Origin: Brachypodium distachyon
Lineage: Eukaryota > Streptophyta > Magnoliopsida > Poales > Poaceae
Length of the DNA: 64,000 nt
Assembly: GCF_000005505.3 (NCBI RefSeq)
Contig: NC_016134.3
Location: forward strand, 15,482,624-15,546,623
Direction: 5' to 3'
In this document: piece by piece, positions 54,626 through 64,000 of the stretch
Layout of the letters: each line of letters starts with the position of its first letter
Position numbering within the stretch: the stretch's first letter is position 1
Translations under genes and position numbers: made by a program
Notes under the pieces: generated by a model
What the model was told of the DNA's origin: nothing
Databases searched by the model: none
What the model saw: only the letters and a program-made list of their open reading frames with translations

Positions 54626-57600
54626 ATGGATCGACCGCCTGAAGCTGGAAGCAGGTAATTTCTTCTCTATGGACCTTAAATTTTGTTTCTTCCATGGGGA
54701 TTTGCTTTAGTTCGGTTCAATTTAGCTGTAGTAGAGCGCGCATTGGTAGATTAATTTTGTGTTCGTTCTAGGACTGATGAGGACGATGGTACTGAGATCG
54801 TGCCTGTGAAGTTCCGCCGATGCATTGCGAAGCTTGATGACGCTAGCGAGGATGTAATTGGATGCAATTATATGGTCAATTTGAAAGTTAAAGTGGGGGA
54901 CATCACAGTCAGGAGATTCATAGAGGAAATTGGGAAAATTGTTTCTTGGGGTAAAGGGCAGGAGGTTGAGTTGTGTTCATATGGGAAGCGGCAGAAGCTT
55001 GTGAGAATAACCACTACCCCTCAGCTGGTTGCGGCAATCAAATCGGGGCGGACAAAAGATAAGGAGGCTCCAAATGTTAGGATTTATGCGGAGCTAATTA
55101 GAGCCTCTGCAGAGTCGGTTGTAGGATATGTTGAATCTAAGGCAGCAGAGGCGGCAATGATGAAGCATTTTGAAGCGACCGCCCCCGTACAGGGTTCGAT
55201 CTCTGTGCTTACAGTGTTAGTCCTTGGATCGACTCGCTAGCATACACAGTTTCAAGATGTAATATCAAGATACAAAGGTCAAGAATATATTACATCGCAT
55301 TGATTCAGAATTTTAATAATACCTTACATATTGCATAACCTCATGGGTTAGCTCAAAAGAAAAGAAAATCTTGTAGCGGAAGGCAGAAGATACAGGAGTC
55401 CCATAATAACTCCACAGTCGAAACATGTTGGAATGTAAACTCGCAACCCTAACATTTCGTACTTCACTCTTCACCTGGTTCGCCTGCAACATTTAAACGT
55501 TGCAGCCACTGGGAAGTCAATACATTGAATATATTGGCAAGTTCACCAAAGGGTTATAGCAGACCTAACAAGTATATGCATTATTTGGCAAGACAGGGGT
55601 TTTGGCTATTTGCATAAAAGCATCAATATTTCATCCTATCATTTTCAACAAATAGTTTTATCACCATTGGACATGGGGTAGAAACACCCATGCTCCTATT
55701 ATCCTAGAGCACATTGAGTAGATACATCAATTTCTCCTACCCTGTTCAAACCATTCATTTTATTTAAGAAATTGGAATCAGTGAGACCTTCCTTACAGCC
55801 CCCAAATCTAGTTGCTCATAATTGTCCGTAACCGGGGACACGGCTAAGTACTTAGTTTGACACTCTCGAGAGGTTGTACACATTCCCCACAAGAAATCGA
55901 CGTGTTAATCCCTTGCTGTCCTCATGGTAGGGTAGCAACGGCATCGATTACAGGAATTTTCAGACCATAATCACCCAGACCACCTGAGGGACCTACGTTC
56001 CCACCTACACGGCTACATCTGCACAATCCCTCGGATCCAGGATCATATGTCTTACATCCATCCTGGCAGAGCCCATATTACCATGTGGTTGTACTGAAAG
56101 CTACTAAACAGGAAAACTAGTCCAGTCTCTGATACCCCAGGTGGCATTCCACATTTGCGACGCAAGCGCTCCCCGAATCAACGGGAGAGACATGCATGGA
56201 CAATCCATCTCCGAATCCATGCAGACTCGACTCAGAGGGACCCATAGAAATGGACCTGACGTCGCATAACATCTCAAAGGCTCAAAGCCGTCCACCCAGG
56301 ATGATTCGTTGGGGTTGTTTTGCCAAGTTTCTAAAATGCTCCACATCATTTGATTCATGGTAATTGAGATTTCCTCCCACGTATACTAACATAGCATAGC
56401 AATTCAACTACTTGCAATGGCAATTGGTGGAAATGTAATGGCAGGGGCAATCTATACTACTAGGAATTCATAGCTAGCATAAATACAATAATAGTCCTAT
56501 CCATGCAACTAATTAAACATCTAGTGCATAGTAAAATAATAGGTGAATGATCAAAATGAACTTGGCTTGGTAGCAGTTGGTCTTCAAACACTCGTCACAA
56601 TCACAAGGTTCGCTCTCCGAGAAAACTATACGAAACAAACAAACATACACATACATAAACACACAATTCGCATCACGACAAAATAAGATATGCTATGATG
56701 CAATGCAACATGTGACATGACTTGGTTTATTTTATTTGGGTGATCAACTGGTCCAAAGCATAGCAATTAAAATTAATGCATTAGGTTTAAAAACATAATG
56801 AAAAAACTAGGGATTAAAACACTAATACAAGGTTTTATTGGCATCAGCCAAATAATTTAATTCAAAATATTTATTTCTCTGTCCCAATGGACAGAGGATA
56901 ATAAAAAGAAAATTTGGGCACTGGTTTCAATTAAAAAGGATCTCTAATTAATTAGTTATGAATTAAATGGCATAAAAGGCTTTTCTGTAAATTGACTGTG
57001 ATTAAGTTATTCAAATTTAAATTTAAACTATGCTAAAAGATTCTACAGGTCAAGAGCTTTCCAGAAAGGTAAAATTTATCAAATTTGGCCCAGTAGTTTA
57101 AAAGTATGATCGTTTGAAATTTCGGGGGCTTTTCTGCAAAAGTGCCATTTAATTCCATCAGGGAAATAAAAATTACATTTTTGTTTTATAATTCGGCGCC
57201 ACGTGTCAAGCCGTGATTGGTCGGTACCAGTTCACTTAAAGGAATTAACGGGATCTAATCTCGACCGTTGATGAAGATCGGACGGTCGAGATGGAGCATG
57301 GGCTCACCGTGGCGGCGCTAGGGTTCCGAAAAACTCCGGCGGCGGGCGGTTCCGGCGAGGCTTTCGGCTCGAGAAAGCATGGAGGAGAAGCGGCGCGATG
57401 AGACGGAGATGCTGGCGGCGGTGGCTCGCTTCGGGGTGGCCGGGGTTGACGCCCAGGACGGCGGAGACGCGGCGGCGGTGGCGGAGCTTCGGTCGTCGGG
57501 GTCCTCGTGTCTACGGCGCATGGAAAGAGAAACCAAGCACGTCAGGAGAAGCGGGACGACGAGGCGGGTGAAAGATAGGAGGTGGGGAGGACGATGTCGT

Positions 57601-60334
57601 ACCCGTTCGTCGGCGGTGACCAAGAAATGGCGGCGGCGAAGGGCTTGCTCCGGTGACAAATCTTGGCAGCGTGGGCGCGTAATCGACGAAGAGGAAAGGG
57701 GGAAATGAGAGAGGAGGGCTCAAGCTATAAAGTGACGCGGGCGGCAAGTCGCGGGGAGCACGGGAGTGACGGAATCCCGGCGATGGTGGCGAGACAGGCG
57801 CGCGCGGGCATCACGCCGTGACGACCAGTGCTTCCCTTGCGAGGAAGACGCAACTGACAGGTGGGGCCCCCCTGTCAGCGGCTGTGGCTCGCGCGCGCGG
57901 CTGCGGGCTGCTGCTGGGCTGCGGCGCGCGGCAGGTAAGTGGCCGGCCCAGTTGGGTCGGTCCGATTCCCATTTTTTTTCTTTCCTTTTTCCTTTTTCCT
58001 GTTTTCTTTGATATCTTTTGATTTTGAACTCCAAATTGATCCAAATAAATTCCAGAAAATTTGTAAAATCATGTTTTATCATGATTCAACTTTTACGACA
58101 AAATTCCCTTCCAAATAAAATATATAAAAATACATTTTCCCTATAAATGCCTTTAGGGCTATATAACTATTTAAATAAAATAGTTTCTCAACTGCAAATA
58201 AATATTAAAAATTATGGGATAGCTCAATAAACCCCTTTTTCTTATAAACCCTAATGGTTTAAAGTCCAAAACTCAAATGGGTGAAAAACCTAAGGTTTAA
58301 AATGAAATAAAACATTTTCAAAGCCTTTTTGTAATTCAAATTTTTGATTCAAAAATGCAAATGTGGCATGATACTCATGAGTGCAATGCACATGGAAAGG
58401 TTTGATTTTTTTTGGGATGTTACACATTCCTAGCTAGGAGTTCTCTAGTGAGGGATCCGGAGAATTGGGCCCCGAAACATGTGCCTGCTGATTTGAGACC
58501 TGGGGGAGAAGATCCAAATGTTGATTGGAGCAAAATTATCTTAGAGGAGTCCACAGACTTTGCTCCTGAATCAATTTCGGAGGCTAAGTTTTTCACTCTT
58601 TATGGAATTCCAGTGGACAAGAATGAGGAAGAAGGGGCAGAAGCATCGCCATCCCCGCCTAGGCCGTCAATTAATGTACCTTCTGCAAGTTGTGCTGCTG
58701 ACGAAGCTGCCTGCAAGAGGCTATTCAAGGAGGCCGGTACTGAGGTGGATGATGACCATGAAGTGGAGCTGCAGTGCGTGTATGACAAAGAGCATCATGA
58801 GTTCGCAGTGGGCAAGATGTGGCCAACAATGAAGGAACTGAAGATGTCATTCAAGACATATGCTGTCAATAAGGAGTTTGCACATATACTGCTTGGATAT
58901 CAAAAAGCAGGTACTGTGTGAAATGCAAGGGGGTGGATGGGGAACAGAAGCCATGTCCTTGGTACATGTCAGCAAGAAGGATGCCTGATCAAACTATGAT
59001 TAGGGTTAATCAGATGCCACATGATCATACATGGATGACAACTGCTAGGAGAGTGACAAGGATGACTTCTCAAGCATGGGTTGCAGAGAAGGTCATGAAG
59101 ATTTTGAGTACAAAACCAAACTCAACTGCCAAATGGCTTAAGTCTGAGTTGGAGAAGGATTACAAATGCACACTAAGTTACAGTACTGTCTGGAAAGGGA
59201 AGCAAAGAGCTATGAAGGAACTCTATGGTGATTGGGGCAACACCTTTAGAATGTTGTTCAACTTCAAAACAGAGATGGAAAAGAGGAGTCCTGGAAGTGT
59301 GGTAGAGATTCATACTTATGAAAAAGATGGCAAGATTTCCTTTGGTAGGTTCTTTATTGCAATGAAGAAATTTTCCACATGCAGAGCAGAGGGAGTGCTT
59401 CGGCCATCTGTGGCTTAGTTTGATCAAGAAATTTCAAGGAGATGTATTTGAAAGGATGTGGCCAGCGGCAAGAGCTTACAACCCACACAATTTCCAGTAT
59501 CATATGGACAAGATCTTGGCAGCGAGCCCTAAATTTGGTGTTTATCTGAAGAATTACCATTCATTGTTGTGGTACAGGAGTGCCTACAACACTGATATAA
59601 AGGTTGATCACATCAATAACCATTTGTGTGAAAGTTTTAACGCCTGGATAAAAGATATCAAAGATCTTCCTGTGCATGAGCTGATGGACGCTCTGAGGAT
59701 TCGTTTAATGAATCTCTGGAATAAGAGAAAAAATCTTGCTAGTATGTTGCATGGTGATAAGCTACCATCAGTTGTCCAGCAGGTGGTATGCAAGAGCAGA
59801 GGGCTTGGGCACCTTCATGTTGTCAATGCCTCCCCCTACACTGTAGAAGTTTTAGACACTGATAAGAAGAGGAGACATGTAGTGAAAATTGACCTACATG
59901 ACTGCACCTGTCTTGAGTGGCAAGCAACTGGAAAACCTTGTCCGCATGCTATTGTGGTACTGGCAGCGAAACCTGACTTGATGATGGGTCAATATTTGCA
60001 TCCCTATTACTCTATTGACCGATTCAAGGCAGCATATGCAGGAGAGATCCCGGCACTTACTGACCAATCTCAATGGCCTGAAGTGAACATTGGATACGAT
60101 CTTGCTGCCCCCAATATAGCTAGAAAGCCTGGCAGGCCAAAACATGTGCGCTTCAAAAGTTTTTTGGAGTGAAATGGAAAGAAAGGAACTAAAGGGCAAA
60201 AGAAGGGGAGCAAAGCAGCTGAAGCTGAAGTAGATGGGAAATTGAAACCTCCAAAAAAACGACAGAGGTGCAGGAGATGTAGAATATTGGGCTATCGTGC
60301 TGGCTCCTCGAAGTGTGCTTACAGCCCTCCATGA
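54626..60334 (+). pseudogene. Mutator-like (MULE) transposase gene, split by an insertion and lacking its DDE core
   Basis: A short first exon (54626-54654) and a second from 54772 give a PB1-like N-terminal region, broken at 55170 by a 3.25-kb insertion. After it (58425 on) come an acidic linker, the MuDR DNA-binding region (HEFAVGKMWPTMKELKMSFK, KPCPWYMSAR, HDHTWMT) and the stretch before the catalytic domain (GKISFGRFFIAMKK). The sequence then jumps directly to HAEQRECFGHLW, the end of the DDE domain, so most of the core is deleted and the frame shifts. A SWIM zinc finger (CTCLEWQATGKPCPHA) and a zinc knuckle (CRRCRILGYRAGSSKC) follow, the latter behind an in-frame TGA at 60170. It cannot encode active transposase. 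Confidence 0.85.
55171..58424 (-). mobile_element. Insertion in the MULE gene, perhaps a long solo LTR
   Basis: On the minus strand it starts TGTAACATCCCAAAAAAAA and ends GGCGGTCGCTTCA (TG..CA). The flanks are CATTT (55166-55170) and CATTC (58425-58429), a near-match 5-bp target duplication. At 3254 bp with no gag-pol and no second TGTAACATCCC inside, it fits a long solo LTR or a large non-coding retrotransposon derivative. A GC-rich block at 57290-57960 gives frames on both strands that I do not believe are genes. Confidence 0.55.
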
Positions 60335-60424
60335 CCTCCAAGGTTAGCTATTATACATTGTTTTCCCAATTTTTACATAATTGCATTTTACATAATAGCA
60401 CCACATATTTCTCATGTTGATGAC

Positions 60425-60967
60425 ATGCCTCGTGGTAAGAAGAAGACTGAAGAAGAACAAGCCAGAATGGAAGAAGAGGCAAGAATAGCCAAAGATGCCA
60501 GAAATCCAGAAGAGCTCAAATTGGAAGATTCAACTTCAGAAGATCCTAGCTGGGAAGAAGCAGGAACTTCAGAAGAAGATTCTACTACGGATGATGAAAG
60601 TTTTTCAGATGAAGAGCCCCTCCAAGCTGTCGATGATTGGGGAGCCCCGGCTGAATAAACTGAAGGTACCGTCCAAACTGCCCCTACTGTCAAAACTGAA
60701 GCACGTGCCCCTACTGTCGAAACTGAAGCAACTGCCCCCACTGTCAAAACTGAAGCCAGTGAAGATGATGACTTCGACTTGTCCCGTCATGCTTTGATGA
60801 GTGTCACCACCTCTGTCCCAAAGCCTACGACCATCAGAAACGCTCAGAAAATCACCGTCACCACCACGGGGAAGAAGAGATCCACCATCTCCAGGAAGGC
60901 AGCCAGCACCACCTCGAAGAAAAGGAAGCGGACCGCCACCATTGATACGTTGTACAAGAAGGCTTGA
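60425..60967 (+). pseudogene. Accessory ORF downstream of the MULE transposase, one stop codon
   Basis: ATG 60425 begins a charged protein (MPRGKKKTEEEQARMEEEAR, then an acidic Ser/Asp/Glu stretch). A TAA at 60656 interrupts it, and the same frame continues through three 9-residue repeats (APTVKTEAR, APTVETEAT, APTVKTEAS) to a strongly basic tail (TTGKKRSTISRKA, SKKRKRTATI) ending at 60967. Alternatively it is a spliced 3' exon of the transposase. The basic tail suggests DNA or nuclear binding; function unknown. Confidence 0.45.
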
Positions 60968-62650
60968 TTTTGAGTTGTACCAAGACATTATTTGAGATTT
61001 GTTGTACTAAGTTGTACCATGGCATTATTTAAGATTTGTTGTAATGAGTTGTACCATGACATTATTTGATGTTTCGGGCACTTAGTGATATTTGAGGCTT
61101 ACTTCTATTTCTCCATATTCAACTTTATTCCAAATCTCTTTCTGATTGCACAAATGGAATGTCAATGACAAGTTGGGAGCACCCCTGAAATTTCAAATCC
61201 ATCGAAGAAGGTTGACTTTCGTTGACCTCCTGAAACTTGGTACATTTTGAGCCTTAAGCACTCCAAAATGGGTCATTTTGGAGGAACCTTCGAAAACTAA
61301 CCTGTCCCAAATCAATTTATGATTGCATAAACAGAATGGACATGAAAAGTTAAGAGCACCCCTGGAATTTCAAATCCATCTAAGACAAGACAGTTGACTT
61401 TTGTTGACCATGATTTAAATCCATTCAAATCTTTTCATATCTTGAAAAGCCTAATGTTTATTTCACTTTTTCTTGCATGAGTTGAGTAGTAACCGTGTGT
61501 ACATACTTTAGATAGCTGTTTCCACACTTGAAAATCAATATTTGGTATCATTTTAGACCCATCACATCAAATTTAAATGAATTTGAAATTCAAAAAATAT
61601 GAAAACACCTCCAAATTGAAAATGCTATTGCATACATGCATCACATACCAAATGGGTCTAGTACACCAAATTTCACAAGATTTGGAGAAAGTTATGAAAT
61701 CAAAATCTCAAAAAGTGTTCGCTTCTCCGACATCTCTCTGAGGTGTTTCAGAAACACCTTAGGGGCTTGTGGTAGTTTGTACATGAAGTACATGGTCACA
61801 TTTAGATATTGTCCTGATTTTTTTTATGTGATGAATACATCACCAAATATTGGCACATGCAAAAAATCAGAATTTTCTAACAAGTATATCATATTTTTAA
61901 CATTATTTTAATTTCGGCTTAACTATAAATTACACTATTCAAGGTATAGATCATTGAATTTTCATTGGAAACCAATGTCTTTCAACTTTATCAGGTTAAA
62001 ATGAGTTCAATGGACCGGTCTTACTTTCCCTTCTGATGGTAAAAGTATTGAAAAATGGATTTTTTTTTTCATTTACTGCCGAAAATTGGTGAAAATGCAA
62101 AATAAGTACGAAATATAGTAAGTTTGCTCCAAAAAATATGAATTTTTTTGACAACAACTATTAACGAAGATGGAGACCACACAAAAATTTACATATCTTG
62201 AAAACATCAAATTGGTATCTTTTTTGCCGAAATACATCAAATTTGAGTCAACATTTTCACGTGTCTATCAGTGGCGGTCACCAGGTTCACCGACACTGAT
62301 GACCCAACACAACTGGCGGTTGTGCTTTTTCCCACCCTACACGGATAAAAACAAGCCGTCCCTATTCTTGACATCATACCACAAGTACCCCACTGGTCAG
62401 GACCCTCTCTCTATCCCGTGCGACCTGAGTTTGATCCCCGCCCGCGATTAAAAATTGGGCCAGGCGCCTCTCCATTCGCGCGCTGGTCCAGGGGCATTTT
62501 TTTTCCTTTTTTTTCCTTTCCTTAGTCTTTTTTAACAAGCTTCGGACAAAGAAGTCAACCTCTCCTTCTCGGGCCCGCCACCTTCTCCCCTGCGCCCCCT
62601 TCTCCGACCTCACCCTCATCCCCCAAAATTCCCCATTCTAAACCCTAGCT
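60968..62650. other. AT-rich transposon-like DNA
   Basis: A block with 'gagcacccctg.aatttcaaatccatc' and 'gttgactttcgttgacc' appears twice (about 61140-61230 and 61310-61410). A near-perfect hairpin lies at 62267-62300 (ATCAGTGGCGGT and ACCGACACTGAT, 11 of 12 paired), possibly a transposon terminus. No gene is supported. Confidence 0.45.
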
Positions 62651-62699
62651 TCCTTCTCCGTTGAGCTTGCCAACCACCGACCGAAAGCCCCCGAAAGCC

Positions 62700-63455
62700 A
62701 TGCCGCTCCCGTCCATGCCTTGGCTCCGCCTTCTCGTTGTCGCGCCCAACACGCACTCCGTTCGTACCCTCGCATTGCCGTCCCTTGCGCCGCCTCTTTC
62801 GCGCCCCATTCCGGCGGAATCAGAGCTCCGTGGCCGCGACTCGGCTACTCTAGTGCGTGGGCCCCTTGCGACAGTCGAACTCCACGCAGCTCAGCAAGGC
62901 CGACGGTTCTACCTCAACCACACCGCCGCCGTCCTCAAGCATGCGGCCGCCGTCATTGAGCACGCCGCCGCCGCCATCGACGAAGCTGCCGCCATCATCG
63001 AGCACGCCAACGCCGTCATCGAGCTAGCCACCAACACCAAGCCCCTATTAGGTACCTCAACGCCAAAGCACTGCTTAGCTGACGTGCTCAACATCGGGGG
63101 TTCCCCTGTCCGGGTGGAAACCCCTAGCTCCCCTTTGGTTGTCACCATCGCCGCTGCGGCACTGTCTGTGGTGCTAAGCTACAATGCAATTCGGTGTGCC
63201 CCAACAAGCTTGCGCGCGGGCGTCTCTCTAGGCGGCAATTTGTACTTGCAGGTGGATTTTTCAGGTTTTGCGATTTCGCGAGCCGCTTGTCTCACTACCG
63301 ACAAGCGCATCGCCTTGTACGCTAATGTCAACGGACGCCGTTTCCGTCTGGCCTACATTGGTCGTCCCATCGACATCACCAACGATCTATCTTGCATGAG
63401 TTGTTGCTGGTGCGGCGGTATTCGTGGTACTAGGAGGGGGCATCACCTGGTATAG
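62700..63455 (+). CDS. Unrecognised protein with five Ala-rich heptads and a hydrophobic segment
   Basis: An intact frame of 251 codons follows a plausible CT-rich leader containing AACCCTAGC. I chose ATG 62700; the longer frame starts at TTG. Residues 76-110 are five heptads (AAVLKHA, AAVIEHA, AAAIDEA, AAIIEHA, NAVIELA), which would form an amphipathic helix. A hydrophobic stretch of about 19 residues (VVTIAAAALSVVLSYNAI) may span a membrane. The end is Cys-rich. A donor-like GGTACC near 63051 and an acceptor-like TTGCAG near 63250 mean an intron is possible. I do not recognise the family. Confidence 0.4.
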   Translation: MPLPSMPWLRLLVVAPNTHSVRTLALPSLAPPLSRPIPAESELRGRDSATLVRGPLATVELHAAQQGRRFYLNHTAAVLKHAAAVIEHAAAAIDEAAAIIEHANAVIELATNTKPLLGTSTPKHCLADVLNIGGSPVRVETPSSPLVVTIAAAALSVVLSYNAIRCAPTSLRAGVSLGGNLYLQVDFSGFAISRAACLTTDKRIALYANVNGRRFRLAYIGRPIDITNDLSCMSCCWCGGIRGTRRGHHLV

Positions 63456-63832
63456 CGGCAGCAACTAGGGAGGAAGATGGAGACAGGGGCGGGGTACAAG
63501 CGTCGACGAACGTCTTATCTTTAATTAGCAACTTGTTCAGTGTAGTAGCTCTTAACCCCTATATATTCGGTAGCCCCTGTATATTTTGGTTTGTACTCAG
63601 ACTAAAAAACTCCAAATGCATGGTACAATGCTACGCTATGTTAACCCTGTTTGCTCCCCTGTATGCCATTTCAAATGTTTCATGCATACAAACAACAAAC
63701 ATTACACTCTCATGCATACAACGAAGGGCGCCCTACAACGAACGAACGAAACAGTCTCATGCATATGGCCATGTAGATCAGGTGCAAACAAAGTTAAAGC
63801 GCCCTGTGACAGGGATCACTCACTACAATAAG
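63456..63832. other. Intergenic stretch between converging genes
   Basis: Probably the 3' regions of two convergent transcription units. No feature is recognised apart from a repeated 'catgcatacaa' phrase (63680 and 63709). Confidence 0.4.
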
Positions 63833-64000
63833 CTACATATTCTTGAAGAGGCAAAACAACACAGCACATAGAGTTATTGCAACACTGAAGCATGCCACGG
63901 CAAACACTTTCACATCTTCCATCTTCTTCTTGCCTTCTAGCACCTCACGCATCAAGGCTTCATTCTCCTTTTTCCCTTCAACAATCTTGCTTTCTAACTC
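63833..64000 (-). CDS. C-terminus of a coiled-coil, tail-anchored protein (partial)
   Basis: The minus strand is open from the window edge to a TAG at 63833: a charged, coiled-coil-like stretch (VEGKKENEALMREVLEGKKK) then a hydrophobic segment (VFAVACFSVAITLCAVLFCL) and a short FKNM tail. This looks like a C-terminal membrane anchor. Grass GRF-type zinc-finger proteins often end this way, but the diagnostic domain would lie beyond 64000. Confidence 0.5.
   Translation of the reverse strand, partial: ELESKIVEGKKENEALMREVLEGKKKMEDVKVFAVACFSVAITLCAVLFCLFKNM

Noticed and set aside
57290..57960. Genes on either strand in the GC-rich block
   Set aside because: Frames are low-complexity, overlap each other on both strands and lie inside a retroelement-like insertion.

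Overview
The window is nuclear DNA of a grass, most likely a Pooideae (wheat, barley, rye, oat relatives). Three things point there: plant intron-exon genes with GC-rich first exons, at least eight Stowaway-type MITEs carrying the CTCCCTCCGT terminus, and a nested Ty3/gypsy plus Mutator-like transposon load. There is no operon structure, and most long open frames in the GC-rich stretches are shadows.

Left third (1-20 kb). A broken DUF627/DUF629-family gene lies on the minus strand (1-2317) with an out-of-frame internal duplication, and an orphan fragment of the same module follows at 3519-3893. A 66-bp minisatellite (4905-5590), a long-TIR element (6113-6641) and several MITEs come next. A thioredoxin-fold gene (copy A, 10042-12885) then sits upstream of a truncated first exon of a MiaB-type gene (13820-14007), which abuts a WIYLD-domain gene (14335-16494).

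Middle (20-31 kb). A second copy of the same segment holds thioredoxin-fold copy B (24350-26845) and an intact MiaB/CDK5RAP1-type tRNA methylthiotransferase gene (27638-30818). The two segment copies differ by several transposon insertions, and each serves as an empty-site reference for the other. Copy A keeps its promoter spacing but has lost the ancestral ATG and carries a 1-bp shift. Copy B keeps its reading frame, but insertions have pushed the conserved upstream TATA about 2.6 kb away.

31-43 kb is one 11.45-kb Ty3/gypsy element in minus orientation. It has two LTRs of about 886 bp, a decayed gag-pol lacking RNase H and most of integrase, a spliced antisense ORF, and two internal tandem-repeat blocks. 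Its right end lies about 550 bp from the stop codon of a complete 13-exon HflX-type GTPase gene (43678-49364, minus strand, 560 aa, probably plastid-targeted).

49-64 kb is mostly repeats: a 59-bp duplication, a CACTA-like terminus, a three-unit array with Pol III B-box-like motifs, and a 140-bp triplicated module upstream of a frameshifted F-box gene (53293-54173). A Mutator-like transposase gene follows (54626-60334), split by a 3.25-kb insertion and lacking its DDE core, with an accessory ORF downstream. The window ends with an unrecognised ORF containing five heptads (62700-63455) and the C-terminal end of a tail-anchored coiled-coil protein on the minus strand (63833-64000).

I see no sign of a new multi-gene system. 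The most informative features are the complementary decay of the duplicated thioredoxin-fold genes, the junction of the MiaB exon fragment with the WIYLD gene, the B-box repeat array, and the triplicated F-box upstream module. All splice sites, counts and alignments were worked out by hand.
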